DNA of 64,000 bases from positions 45,015 to 109,014 of the forward strand of contig JAFGMR010000079.1 in NCBI GenBank assembly GCA_016927425.1, read 5' to 3'. Under the pieces are notes generated by a model. The model did no database searches. It saw nothing but the letters and a program-made list of their open reading frames with translations, and was not told where the DNA came from. This document shows, one piece after another, positions 42,305 to 50,938 of the stretch. Position numbers and translations under genes: made by a program. The stretch is from Methanotrichaceae archaeon (GTDB taxonomy: Archaea > Halobacteriota > Methanosarcinia > Methanotrichales > Methanotrichaceae). Each line of letters starts with the position of its first letter. The first letter of the stretch is position 1.

Positions 42305-42943
42305 TCAAGCGTAGTTCAGTATGTGCTCTGCCGCCTCCCTGAGGTCGCAGACGACCTCGCGGCCCTGGAGTTTGCCTGTGCGATCGAGGAAGAGGGCATC
42401 GAGGCCGGCTTCCAGGGGCGACTGATAATCGTACTCGTAATGGTCGCCCACGTGGAAGACCTCCAAAGGCTTTGCCCCCATTCGGCGGCAGACCTCCCTG
42501 TAGACCTCGGAGGACTTCTTCACCCTCTTGAACTCGCTCGTCACCGAGAAGATCTCGGTGAAGTGATGCGCGAGGCCTTCGAGCTCGATCTCGATGAACT
42601 CGGAAGCGGCGTTTGAGGTGACGACGAGCCTGAACTGATCTGAGAGATCTTTGAGTACCTCTTCCACCTCGGGGAATACCTCGATCTCCTCGGCATACCG
42701 GCCGATGAGGCTGTACTTGTCCTCTCTGAGATCGAAGCGGTCCAGCCAGTACTGCATATCGTACCACTCGAGCCTGCCGCTTCCTACATCGAGATACTCG
42801 CGAAGGACCAGCTCCTTTGCCTCGGAGAACTCCAATCCATGCCTCTCTGCGTAGAGGCCCGGCATCCCTTCCATCCATACCCTGTCCACGAAACGGGAGT
42901 TGACGAGCGTCCCGTCCATATCGAACGATATAACTTGAATCAT
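42305..42943 (-). CDS. HAD-superfamily hydrolase
   Basis: The four HAD motifs are present: SFDMDGTLVNSR (nucleophile Asp), RLVVTSNAASEF (motif II Ser/Thr), a Lys near EFKRVKKSSEVY (motif III) and FHVGDHYEYDYQSPLEAGLD (motif IV acids). The helical cap of about 80 residues marks a subclass I phosphatase, as in phosphoglycolate-phosphatase-like enzymes. Substrate unknown. ATG 42943 suits the family start. It runs directly into pyrF, so the three genes 41319-42943 form one transcript. Confidence 0.88.
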   Translation of the reverse strand: MIQVISFDMDGTLVNSRFVDRVWMEGMPGLYAERHGLEFSEAKELVLREYLDVGSGRLEWYDMQYWLDRFDLREDKYSLIGRYAEEIEVFPEVEEVLKDLSDQFRLVVTSNAASEFIEIELEGLAHHFTEIFSVTSEFKRVKKSSEVYREVCRRMGAKPLEVFHVGDHYEYDYQSPLEAGLDALFLDRTGKLQGREVVCDLREAAEHILNYA

Positions 42944-43029
42944 CTATTCCGCCTGTTGGGTTGTGCTCAAGCGTCTTATCCCTTTCGAGACGGGAAGGGC
43001 CTTCTATTGGGACGCTAATCCCTCGCGGC

Positions 43030-43632
43030 ATGCGTACATTTGTGATAGTGGGGCACAAGGCCACAACATCGGCCGAGTTCTCTTTAGAGGACATCCCGGG
43101 CACCTCGGGAAGGCTCGATATCCTCTGCCGCTGCATCAACTCGGGCCTAGTTCTATCCCACGGAATACGGCACGATGTCGCGGTCTACCTTGTGCTCCTC
43201 GGCGGGGAGATCCCAAAGACCGTATGGCTGAGGGGGGAGGATCTCCGCCACCTCAACCCCGACGAGAGGACTACCGCCGCCCTGATCAAGAAGGCGCTCG
43301 CCCTCCAGGTTGGCCCCCATTGGACCAGGTCCACTCCGGGGATCATGGTTCGAGAAGGCGGCTTATCATCCCTCGTAGAGGAGCTGGATCCTCCCTTATA
43401 CTTGCTCCGAGAGGACGGCCGGGATGTGAGGGAGGCCGATATTGCCACCGGAGTCTTCGTCCTCGGAGATCACATGGGCCTCGAGGCCTTGGAGGAGGAC
43501 CTCCTCCTCGGTCTCGGCGCGACGATAATCGGCTTGGGGCCCAGGAGTCTTCACGCCGACCACTGCATCATACTGATAAACCATGAGCTCGATCGGATCG
43601 AGGTGAGAGATAATAGAGAGTTGGATCTATGA
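43030..43632 (+). CDS. trmY: tRNA (pseudouridine(54)-N1)-methyltransferase TrmY
   Basis: TrmY methylates pseudouridine 54 in the tRNA T-loop to m1-psi, the archaeal equivalent of ribothymidine. The start MRTFVIVGHKATTSAEFSL, the SPOUT knot segment VFVLGDHMGLEALEED and DHCIILINHELDRI are typical. ATG 43030 is used; the ORF extends upstream without homology. Its end overlaps pus10 by four bases, coupling it to the enzyme that makes its substrate pseudouridine. Confidence 0.93.
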   Translation: MRTFVIVGHKATTSAEFSLEDIPGTSGRLDILCRCINSGLVLSHGIRHDVAVYLVLLGGEIPKTVWLRGEDLRHLNPDERTTAALIKKALALQVGPHWTRSTPGIMVREGGLSSLVEELDPPLYLLREDGRDVREADIATGVFVLGDHMGLEALEEDLLLGLGATIIGLGPRSLHADHCIILINHELDRIEVRDNRELDL

Positions 43633-45014
43633 TGAACACAGAGGACCAGGGGGCTGGGGTGGATGAGAACCTCTGCCGGGAGCTCGCGGAGGCCGCGGAG
43701 AGGATACTGGGCCTTGGGCCCATATGCGATAGCTGCCTCGGCCGCCAGTTTGCGATGCTCTCGACTGGCCTTACGAATGCCGAGAGAGGCCGGGCGGTGA
43801 AGACATTCCTCTCGATGGCTGCGGACTTGTCCTCAAATGGGCGTCCGCTGCTTGAAAAGCTCGCCCAGTCTCACAGGCCTGCGAGGCTTAAGCTCGGCCA
43901 AGAGGACCGTGAGGGAACTTGTTGGGTCTGTCTCGGCCAGATGGAGCGCGAGCGCCTGGAGGCACTCGCGGAGAAGGCGGTATTCGCACTTAGGAATTAC
44001 GAGTACACCACCTTCTTGGTGGGGACGAGGATGAGCGGCCTCCTCGCAGAGAACGAGGAGCTTCTCCTCGCCGACGGCGGCTCCAGATGGGCAGAGCCCT
44101 TCAAGTCCGAGCTCAACAGGGAGGTTGGAAAGATCATAGCCCAGATGACCGGCAAGGAGGCCGACTTGAAGAGCCCGGATATAACGGTCCATCTGTTACT
44201 GGAGAGGGATGACGTCGACTTGCAGGTATCGTCCCTCTTCATATGCGGTCGATACCGCAAACTGGTCCGGGGCATCCCCCAGACGAGATGGCCTTGCCGG
44301 GAGTGCGGTGGAAGCGGGTGCCCCAGGTGCAACAACACAGGCCGCATGTATCCGGAGTCCGTCGACGAGCTTGTGATGGACCCTGTGATCGAGGCGACAA
44401 GGGCTGAGGATACGGTCTTTCATGGGGCAGGGCGGGAGGATATCGATGCCCTGATGCTCGGGACCGGGCGGCCGTTCGTCGTCGAGGCTCGAAATCCAAT
44501 GATAAGGAAGATAGATCTTCATCTTCTGAAGGACGAGATCAACGCCGCTTGCGCGGGCAAGGTCGAGGTGAGCGATCTCTCCATAGTGGGCTCGCGAAAG
44601 GTCGAGGAGCTGAAGAAGGCCGCATTCGAGAAGACCTACAGCGCGCTGGTGGGATTCACCAAGCCCGTCGAGGAAGAAAAGCTTAAATCGATCCTGAATG
44701 ACTTGGTAGGGATAGTTCAGCAGCGCACGCCAACGCGCGTCAGTCACCGCAGGGCAGATAAGATCAGAACTAGGGAGGTCTTTCGCGCCGATCTCGACCA
44801 GTTCTGGGGTGACGCCGCCCGGTTGGTATTGAGATGTGAGGGCGGCCTCTACATCAAGGAGCTGATCTCCGGCGACGGCGGCAGGACCAAGCCAAGCCTT
44901 GCTGAGCTGCTTGGGTCGGAGGCGATGGTGCGGGAGCTGGACGTCATAAATGTAGGTGGAGAATCAGATGGCAAAGTCACACGGGATACAGAGGAAGACC
45001 AGGTACAAGCTTAG
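43629..45014 (+). CDS. pus10: tRNA pseudouridine synthase Pus10
   Basis: Pus10 makes pseudouridine 54 and 55 in archaeal tRNAs. An N-terminal THUMP-like/zinc domain has CDSCLGRQF and CWVC, with a second zinc group [12 protein letters not shown] (about 221-232) in a linker; the catalytic domain has [20 protein letters not shown], whose Asp (about 271-273) is the nucleophile, and ends [19 protein letters not shown]. Length 461 aa matches the family. It overlaps trmY by four bases at the start and rpl21e by 47 at its end. Confidence 0.95.
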   Translation: MMNTEDQGAGVDENLCRELAEAAERILGLGPICDSCLGRQFAMLSTGLTNAERGRAVKTFLSMAADLSSNGRPLLEKLAQSHRPARLKLGQEDREGTCWVCLGQMERERLEALAEKAVFALRNYEYTTFLVGTRMSGLLAENEELLLADGGSRWAEPFKSELNREVGKIIAQMTGKEADLKSPDITVHLLLERDDVDLQVSSLFICGRYRKLVRGIPQTRWPCRECGGSGCPRCNNTGRMYPESVDELVMDPVIEATRAEDTVFHGAGREDIDALMLGTGRPFVVEARNPMIRKIDLHLLKDEINAACAGKVEVSDLSIVGSRKVEELKKAAFEKTYSALVGFTKPVEEEKLKSILNDLVGIVQQRTPTRVSHRRADKIRTREVFRADLDQFWGDAARLVLRCEGGLYIKELISGDGGRTKPSLAELLGSEAMVRELDVINVGGESDGKVTRDTEEDQVQA

Positions 45015-45258
45015 CAAGTCGGTCCGGGCGAGGGGGATCTCCCCAGTAGTCCGAGCCATCCAGGAGTTCGAGGAAGGCGACGCAGTTCACATCAAGATCG
45101 ATCCCAGCAGGCATTGCGGCATGCCCAATCCCAAGTTCCATGGAAAGACTGGCAAGGTTGTGGGAAAGCGTGGAAGGGCTTTCGTGCTCACTGTCAGAGA
45201 CGGCGATGCCCATAAGATGGTTATCGCGTTTCCCGAACACCTGTCGGCTCAGAAGTAA
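44968..45258 (+). CDS. rpl21e: Ribosomal protein L21e (eL21)
   Basis: The protein starts [20 protein letters not shown], then [20 protein letters not shown] and [20 protein letters not shown], all L21e signatures. ATG 44968 follows GGTGGAGAATCAG and lies inside the end of pus10, which overlaps it by 47 bases. Its position before rpoF, DUF655 and ksgA is the conserved archaeal order. Confidence 0.97.
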   Translation: MAKSHGIQRKTRYKLSKSVRARGISPVVRAIQEFEEGDAVHIKIDPSRHCGMPNPKFHGKTGKVVGKRGRAFVLTVRDGDAHKMVIAFPEHLSAQK

Positions 45259-45259
45259 A

Positions 45260-45607
45260 ATGATCGTAAAGTCCATAATTCAGGAGGATCTCATCACCCT
45301 CTCAGAGGTGAAGGAGATCCTGGAGGAGGTCAAGCTGCGCAGGTCTGGGGAGGTGGAGGAGCTGGGCTACGAGCTTCGACGGGCCATTCGTCATGCTGAT
45401 CTCTTCGTCAAGGTACCCCCAGCCGATAGCAGGGCTCTTGTTGACGAGCTCTTAAAGCTCGATAAGATAAGCCCTGAGATCGCAGTCAAGATCGCGGATA
45501 TAAAGCCAATCACCAGGGATGAGCTCCGGGCAGTATATGCCAAGGAGAGGTACACCCTTGTCGAGGAAGATCTCGATCGGATCCTGGATATAATATATAG
45601 GAGTTGA
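45260..45607 (+). CDS. rpoF: DNA-directed RNA polymerase subunit F (Rpb4)
   Basis: RpoF pairs with RpoE (Rpb7) to form the polymerase stalk. The 115-aa protein starts MIVKSIIQEDLITLSEVKEI and ends with an HRDC-like helical segment (LLKLDKISPEIAVKIADIKP, then DELRAVYAKERYTL). ATG 45260 begins one base after the L21e stop, so they are coupled. No unusual features are seen. Confidence 0.95.
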   Translation: MIVKSIIQEDLITLSEVKEILEEVKLRRSGEVEELGYELRRAIRHADLFVKVPPADSRALVDELLKLDKISPEIAVKIADIKPITRDELRAVYAKERYTLVEEDLDRILDIIYRS

Positions 45608-45610
45608 AGG

Positions 45611-46198
45611 ATGGCCCCGGAAGGCAGACCGCCAAAGAGAGAGGAGAGTGCTCGCATCCTCGATTACCTGCCTTACGGGCACGTCTCAGAGGCGATGAGC
45701 AGCTATCAGAGAAAGCCACTTGTACAAGCGGTGGGAGAGACCAACTTCGTGATCATGGAGATGACCCCAAAGGACGGTTTCGTCCCAGAGGTGGAGTCCA
45801 AGGTCTACATAGGCGGCGGGGAGCGGCAGGTTATAGATCATGTGAACCGTCGAATCGGCTACGATGATATGACAAACGCCGCCAAGATGGAACTTCCCTT
45901 CGTCATACAGAAGATAGTCCTCGATAACGAGGATCGATACTTGCGTTTCTTCAATCAGGCAGGTCCAATAACCACGAGGATGCATGCTCTGGAGCTCTTG
46001 CCGGGCATTGGCAAGAAGCTCATGTGGTCTGTCCTCAAAGAGCGAAAGGGAGGCCCTTTCAAGAGCTTCCAGGATCTCGCCGAGCGCGTCAAGGGCCTCC
46101 ATAACCCAGAGAAGCTGATAGCGAAAAGGGTGGAGGACGAGCTCGTAGACGACCGGATCAAGTACAGGATATTCACCGCCGATCCCCGCAGAAGATGA
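45611..46198 (+). CDS. DUF655 family RNA-binding-like protein
   Basis: The start SARILDYLPYGHVSEAM and KVYIGGGERQVIDHVNRRIG, followed by a helix-hairpin-helix-like LELLPGIGKKLMWSVLKERK, identify DUF655, an archaeal family encoded between rpoF and ksgA. An N-terminal OB-fold-like part and helix-hairpin-helix suggest RNA or DNA binding, perhaps in rRNA maturation. The stop overlaps the ksgA start by four bases. The function is unproved. Confidence 0.9.
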   Translation: MAPEGRPPKREESARILDYLPYGHVSEAMSSYQRKPLVQAVGETNFVIMEMTPKDGFVPEVESKVYIGGGERQVIDHVNRRIGYDDMTNAAKMELPFVIQKIVLDNEDRYLRFFNQAGPITTRMHALELLPGIGKKLMWSVLKERKGGPFKSFQDLAERVKGLHNPEKLIAKRVEDELVDDRIKYRIFTADPRRR

Positions 46199-46947
46199 GC
46201 CGCAAGGGCCAGCACTTCTTGGTCGATTCCAATATCGTAGGGCGGATTGCTGATTGGGCCGAGCTATCCTCAGTTGACCGCGTCTTGGAGATCGGGCCGG
46301 GGAATGGCGCTTTGACAGAAGCGCTCTCGAAGCGAGCAGGACACGTAGTTGCGATCGAGGTGGATCCATCTCTAGCTTTGGCTCTAAAGGATCGTTTTCC
46401 AAATGTTAGCATTCAAAGGGCCGACGCCTTGAAGGTACCCTTCCCCCCTTTCAACAAGGTGGTATCCAACCTCCCCTACCAGATCTCGACCTCCATCACA
46501 CTGAGGTTGATGCGCACTCACTTCGATCTCGCGGTGCTGATGTACCAGAAGGAGTTCGCCGAAAGGTTGTTTGCAAGGCCGCACCATGAGGGATACGGCA
46601 GGCTATCGGCATTGGCAGGATACTTCTTCGAGGGGGCGATCATCGAGAAGGTCCCGCGTTCTGCCTTTCGTCCCATGCCGCATGTCGACTCGGCGGTCGT
46701 GAGGCTCTCGCCGCGGCGAGGGCGCGAGGCAGAAGACGAGGACCACTTCGTGGAGATGGTGGGCGCCCTCTTCAACCAGCGGCGCAAATCGATTCGCCGG
46801 TCCCTTGCGTCGCACATCCCCGGGGCGGCTCTCGTTCGGCTGGATGGCCCCCTTCTCGATAGAAGGCCGGAGGAGCTAGGCGCGAGGGAGCTCGCGGAGC
46901 TCTCCAACTCCATCATCCGTGCCGCTCAGGCCGAGGTCCCCGTCTGA
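46195..46947 (+). CDS. ksgA: 16S rRNA adenine N6,N6-dimethyltransferase KsgA/Dim1
   Basis: KsgA dimethylates two adjacent adenines in the last helix of 16S rRNA. It begins KGQHFLVDSNIVGRIADWAE; VLEIGPGNGALTEAL is the SAM loop, KVVSNLPYQISTSITLRLM contains the catalytic N-L-P-Y motif, and FRPMPHVDSAVVRLSPR is the usual motif VIII. Length 250 aa suits archaeal Dim1. It ends the rpl21e-rpoF-DUF655-ksgA operon. Confidence 0.96.
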   Translation: MSRKGQHFLVDSNIVGRIADWAELSSVDRVLEIGPGNGALTEALSKRAGHVVAIEVDPSLALALKDRFPNVSIQRADALKVPFPPFNKVVSNLPYQISTSITLRLMRTHFDLAVLMYQKEFAERLFARPHHEGYGRLSALAGYFFEGAIIEKVPRSAFRPMPHVDSAVVRLSPRRGREAEDEDHFVEMVGALFNQRRKSIRRSLASHIPGAALVRLDGPLLDRRPEELGARELAELSNSIIRAAQAEVPV

Positions 46948-46968
46948 TCGCTCCCCCATTTCGGGGTC

Positions 46969-47049
46969 GTTCACCCCTCTCGTAAATGGGGCTTTCACCA
47001 TCGGGGGGATCGGTCACCCCTCTCTTAAATGGGGCTCTCGCCATATCGG
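46969..47049. repeat. Direct repeat, two copies with a 44-base period at the ksgA/cofH junction
   Basis: TTCACCCCTCTCGTAAATGG then GGCTTTCACCATCGG (46970-47004) recurs as GTCACCCCTCTCTTAAATGG then GGCTCTCGCCATATCGG (47013-47049). The second copy extends into the 3' end of cofH, forming its last codons. Each copy can form a hairpin (CACCCC...GGGG), possibly terminating both convergent operons. Confidence 0.75.
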
Positions 47050-48117
47050 AATCGGCCTCTCGACCGGCTGATAGAGGGTCGTGCGCTCGAATGCGACGCG
47101 CCCGTGCTCCTCGATGATCTCGCATATCTGCTCAGGGGAGAGGCACTGGCCCTCCAATGATCCCGCGCTCCTCGATATGTTCTCCTCCATCAATGTCCCG
47201 CCAAGGTCATTTACCCCCCACTCCAGGCACGCCCCGGCCGCTTCCCTGCCGAGCTTCACCCAGCTTGCTTGTATGTTGGTGATGAGTGGATGGAGGGCTA
47301 CCCTGGAAAGCGCGTGCATCTTGAGGTGATCGAGGAGGTCGGAGGCTTTTGAGCGAATCCCCAGGGGGTTGTTTCCCGGTATAAAGGGCAGAAGGACGAA
47401 CTCTGTGAAGCCTCCCGTCCTCTCCTGTATGCGGCGCAAGACCTCAAGATGGTCCAGTCTGTCCTCCAAGCTCTCCACATGGCCGTAGAGCATCGTCGAG
47501 GTGCTGGGAATTCCAAGGAGATGGGCCTCGCTAATCACATAAGACCACTCCATCGAGCCGAGCTTCTCAGGGCATATCGCCTCTCTCACATGGTCGACCA
47601 GGATCTCGGCAGCCGTTCCCGGCATGGATCCAAGCCCTGAAGCCTTGAGGTCCAGGAGGGCATCTCGGATGCCAACGCCGGAGTTCCTCGCCATATGCCA
47701 GACCTCCATTGGAGAGAACGCGTGCAGATGGATTCTGGAAAAGTGGGATCGGATCACATCCAAGAGGAGGCAGTAATCCTCGACGACCATATCGGGCAGA
47801 AGGCCTCCTTGCAGGCAGATCTCGGTTGCTCCAAGCGTCTCCGCCTCCTCCACTTTTTGCAGTATCTCCTCTTCTGAGAGTACGTAGCCATCCTTCTTGC
47901 GAAAGGCGCAGAAGCTGCAGCTTCCCACGCATATATTCGTGAAGTTGATGTTTCTGTTTATAACAAAGGAGACGCGATTCCCGCAGGTGCTCTCGCAGAG
48001 CAGCGCCGCGAGGCGAAAGAGCTGGATTGGCTGGTTCCAGAGGGCAAGCAGAACCTCCCTGTCAAGCCCTGGGGAGTCGATCGATACCTCTTTTGAGAGG
48101 CTCTCGCAAGAGATCAT
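47014..48117 (-). CDS. cofH: FO synthase subunit CofH
   Basis: CofH is the radical-SAM half that joins a tyrosine-derived fragment to the flavin precursor to make FO, the chromophore of coenzyme F420. The segment FTNICVGSCSFCAFRKKDGY (about 58-77) contains the CxxxCxxC cluster; LQGGLLPDMVVEDY, HAFSPMEVWHMAR and GSMPGTAAEILVD are typical. The last codons fall in a direct repeat, so the C-terminus (EPHLREG) may be altered. ATG 48117 overlaps the stop of the PUA-like gene upstream by four bases. CofG is not in the window. Confidence 0.95.
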   Translation of the reverse strand: MISCESLSKEVSIDSPGLDREVLLALWNQPIQLFRLAALLCESTCGNRVSFVINRNINFTNICVGSCSFCAFRKKDGYVLSEEEILQKVEEAETLGATEICLQGGLLPDMVVEDYCLLLDVIRSHFSRIHLHAFSPMEVWHMARNSGVGIRDALLDLKASGLGSMPGTAAEILVDHVREAICPEKLGSMEWSYVISEAHLLGIPSTSTMLYGHVESLEDRLDHLEVLRRIQERTGGFTEFVLLPFIPGNNPLGIRSKASDLLDHLKMHALSRVALHPLITNIQASWVKLGREAAGACLEWGVNDLGGTLMEENISRSAGSLEGQCLSPEQICEIIEEHGRVAFERTTLYQPVERPIPIWREPHLREG

Positions 48118-48590
48118 GGATCATCAGGCCTCCTTCTCTCCTTGGGTAGCTGGGAGATGAGCCTTCCCCTCGAGTAGAGGGCGCAGCCTAGGACTTGGCC
48201 CTCAAATGTTGCGATGACATATCCCTCCTCCAGATCAGCTTCTATCTCGAAAGTCCCCCCGGCGATGAACATTCGAGCTCCATCCTCGTCCAGCGAGACG
48301 ACGTTCTTCGTCGCATATCTGCCGAGCAGCTGCAGCGCATAGGTGGTGGGCTTCCAGGGGCCTTTTCTCATGGACATGATCCGAAGCCCTGCCGTCTCCA
48401 ATCGAAAGGGCGGAAGCATCGCTTCGCTGAACATCCAGATCATCCTAGCCTTTCTATAGAAGCTGAAAGACTGGAAGGCATCCGGCGGCATACCGAATCT
48501 GGAATGCCATAGGTCGGCTATCAGATCTCGGTCGATCAACTTGAAATCAGCGTTTAATGAGCTTTGCGACAAAGAATCCTCCAGTATCAT
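48114..48590 (-). CDS. PUA-like protein (RsmF/NIP7-type C-terminal module)
   Basis: WMFSEAMLPPFRLETAGLRI, KPTTYALQLLGRYATKN and the ending segment VIATFEGQVLGCALYSRG match the NIP7/RsmF-type PUA module that normally sits at the C-terminus of NSUN rRNA methyltransferases. Here it is a separate gene whose start overlaps the NSUN gene's end by tens of bases, depending on start choice (ATG 48590 used). It probably presents RNA to the methylase upstream. Family recognition is moderate. Confidence 0.7.
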   Translation of the reverse strand: MILEDSLSQSSLNADFKLIDRDLIADLWHSRFGMPPDAFQSFSFYRKARMIWMFSEAMLPPFRLETAGLRIMSMRKGPWKPTTYALQLLGRYATKNVVSLDEDGARMFIAGGTFEIEADLEEGYVIATFEGQVLGCALYSRGRLISQLPKERRRPDDP

Positions 48591-49434
48591 TATGATGCGG
48601 ATAATATCTGGCACATCTTCCCATTAATTCTCCGAATATATTGCCATCCCAGGCATCCAGGCCACGTGAGCGGGCAAGCCCCGGAATGTCCACATCGATC
48701 AATCGAACCCTATCGAGCACGCTTTCCACGACCGCCTCGTTCTCCTCTGGGGCGTAGGTGCATGTGGAATAGACGATCACGCCGCCTTGCCTCGTAAGAT
48801 CGACGGCCCTTCCGAGGAGGGCTTGCTGGAGCCTTTGCAGTCCCATCGATCTCTTGAGGTTGCATCTCTTCAAGACGGTGAGGTCCTTTCTCGCCATTCC
48901 CTCGCCGGAGCATGGGGCATCGACCAATATCCGATCGAACTCATATCTAGGAAAGGCCCTGCCGTCGTACCTCGTAACCGCAACGTTTGCCGCCCCCAGT
49001 CGTTCGCAGTTGGCCCGAAGGGCGACTATTCGGCCAGGTGAGGGATCGTTCGCAACCAATATTCCATCGTTCTCCATCATCTGCGCGATTTGAGTCGTCT
49101 TGCTGCCAGGCGATGCGCAGAGGTCGAGCACTTTTTCGCCGGGCTGGGGGTCGAGGACGAGCGGCGGTATCATGGAGCTCTCCTCCTGGGGGTGGATGTG
49201 GCCCATCAGGTGCTCGATCAGGAGGCCGGGGCGAATCCCATTGAGCCGCAGTCCCCACCGATACCATCCAAGCCTGCGATAGGAGAGGCGTGCTTTGTCT
49301 AGACGACTCATGAGGTCGTCCGCACTCGTCTTGAGGCTGTTTATGCGCACGCAGACGGGGAGTGGCTGGATCATTGCCTCGCAGAAGAGGGGATAGTCCG
49401 GGATGATCCGGCGGTATCGGTCCAGGTGGTCCAT
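48547..49434 (-). CDS. NOL1/NOP2/sun-family RNA m5C methyltransferase
   Basis: The Rossmann domain has LDLCASPGSKTTQIAQMM for SAM binding; ILVDAPCSGEGMARKDLT carries the release Cys and YSTCTYAPEENEAVVE the catalytic Cys of m5C methyltransferases. The N-terminus (IQPLPVCVRINSLKTS) matches the family. ATG 49434 is preferred because homology starts at MDHLDRYRR. The C-terminal PUA module is absent and is encoded separately downstream (48114-48590). The target, rRNA or tRNA, cannot be fixed. Confidence 0.92.
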   Translation of the reverse strand: MDHLDRYRRIIPDYPLFCEAMIQPLPVCVRINSLKTSADDLMSRLDKARLSYRRLGWYRWGLRLNGIRPGLLIEHLMGHIHPQEESSMIPPLVLDPQPGEKVLDLCASPGSKTTQIAQMMENDGILVANDPSPGRIVALRANCERLGAANVAVTRYDGRAFPRYEFDRILVDAPCSGEGMARKDLTVLKRCNLKRSMGLQRLQQALLGRAVDLTRQGGVIVYSTCTYAPEENEAVVESVLDRVRLIDVDIPGLARSRGLDAWDGNIFGELMGRCARYYPHHNDTGGFFVAKLIKR

Positions 49435-49899
49435 GGGGCCCCCTTTAGGCTGGCTATACAAGAAATAGCTTCGCCTCGGCATAGCTCATGCGATCTCGAA
49501 TGCAATTTTTGTAACTGCTAAATTATTTGAATGCTACCAATCATCTACTTGGACTTATTGATAACTTCAAAACGCCTAAACTCCATTGGAAGCCATATAT
49601 GAACCCTCTGAGGGGCCCCATATGCGCGAGAATTAAATGAAACTATTAGCGTTCATTCGCGTTCATTCGCGGTTGACATAAAGATAGATAGTACATGTTC
49701 AACATCTTATGGAAACTTGAGATACTGATCAAATGATATCATTATCATGAGGCATTGCAGATCCGCTGAATATTAGTGAAAAAGGGCAATTTGCCTCAAC
49801 GTATTGAACATGTTCCGATTTTTCGAGCGAAACGGACGCGGTCGCAATCGTTAGCCCACATCAAAAGGGTTATCTCTTCGATGTCATCTACTTGAGGCG
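49435..49899. other. Gap with the second intergenic repeat copy and purC promoter
   Basis: No gene. It contains repeat copy 2 (49533-49677). An AT-rich string TCAAAAGGGTTATCTCTTCG (49861-49880) lies 20-40 bases before ATG 49900 and likely contains the purC TATA element. Confidence 0.45.
49533..49677. repeat. Dispersed intergenic repeat, copy 2
   Basis: GCTACCAATC, ACTTGGACTTATTG, CTAAACTCC, CCATAT, GAATTAAATGAAA and TTCATTCGCGTTCATTCGCG occur in the same order as in copy 1 (38986-39130). Spacing is close, with small indels; divergence is visible in the middle. Neither copy has an open reading frame. Confidence 0.8.
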
Positions 49900-50814
49900 A
49901 TGGATCGCAAGCTTTTGATGAAGGGCAAGGTCAAAGAGGCCTACGAGTTCGGCCGGGATCTGGAGTTCAGGTTCACAGACAACATATCCGTCTTCGATAA
50001 GGTGATCCCAACCCTCATCCCTCATAAGGGTGAGACGCTCTGTCGGGAGGGCGCATACTGGTTCGAGCGAGCAAGGGAGATGGGCATCAAGACCCATTTC
50101 CTCCGCTACCTCCCCCCAAACGGAATGCAGGTCAGGCGGGTGGAGATCATCCCAACTGATAGGATCACCCCCTCCTCCAGGAGCTTTCTAATTCCCCTGG
50201 AGTTCATATGTCGATGGTACGTCGCCGGCTCGCTCTTCGATAGGGTCGAGGGCGGGGATCTATCGGCAGCTGAAATCGGATTCGCATCCGGCCACGTAAT
50301 CGAGTACGGCGAACCTCTTCCTGAGCCTCTCGTGGAGGTATCGACAAAGCTAGAGAGGGTGGATCGCCTGCTTGACAGAGGGAGCGCACTCGCGATCTCC
50401 GGATTATCTTCGGCCGAGTTCGATGATATAGTGGAGATCGTAATCGAGATCGACCGGGACATCTCTAGGAGGGTTGAGTCGCGAGGCCTGATCCATGTGG
50501 ACGGCAAAAAGGAGTTCGCATTCGACGAGGACCGCGAGCCTATGGTCGTAGATGTCTACGGCACCGCGGACGAGGATCGCTTCTGGGAGAAGGCGAGCTA
50601 TGAAGAGGGGCAGTTCGTTGATCTGAGCAAGGAGTACGTTAGGCAGTACTATCGGGAGTCCGGCTACAAGGACCGCCTCTATCTGGCTCGAGAGAATCAT
50701 AAGGAGGATCCAGCAATCCCGCCTCTTCCTGGGGATGTGGTCGAGCAGACGAGCCGAATATACATCAAGCTCTATGAGATGATCACCGGGGAGGTCTTCG
50801 CCTCCAGAGCGTGA
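49900..50814 (+). CDS. purC: SAICAR synthase (PurC)
   Basis: PurC joins aspartate to CAIR in purine synthesis. MKGKVKEAYEFGRD is the ATP-binding start, FRFTDNISVFDKVIPTLIPH the second motif, and PLEFICRWYVAGSLF a conserved block. The 304-aa length exceeds the usual bacterial 240 aa; the C-terminal extension (about 240-304, YRESGYKDRLYLARENHKED) is typical of archaeal and some fungal forms. It stands alone, after a repeat-bearing gap. Confidence 0.94.
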   Translation: MDRKLLMKGKVKEAYEFGRDLEFRFTDNISVFDKVIPTLIPHKGETLCREGAYWFERAREMGIKTHFLRYLPPNGMQVRRVEIIPTDRITPSSRSFLIPLEFICRWYVAGSLFDRVEGGDLSAAEIGFASGHVIEYGEPLPEPLVEVSTKLERVDRLLDRGSALAISGLSSAEFDDIVEIVIEIDRDISRRVESRGLIHVDGKKEFAFDEDREPMVVDVYGTADEDRFWEKASYEEGQFVDLSKEYVRQYYRESGYKDRLYLARENHKEDPAIPPLPGDVVEQTSRIYIKLYEMITGEVFASRA

Positions 50815-50938
50815 TGGCGGATCCTTAATCGTGGGAAAGGCTTTATGCGGTCCGGGCTCATAGCGAGCCTAGTGGCCTGAGGATACCCTTGGATTGGACA
50901 ATATCTATGATGGTCGCGATGATTATGGAGATGATGGG

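Noticed and set aside
42270..43139. Minus-strand 289-aa ORF across the HAD and trmY starts
   Set aside because: It is Arg/Gly-rich shadow translation in another frame of two genes with clear family motifs.
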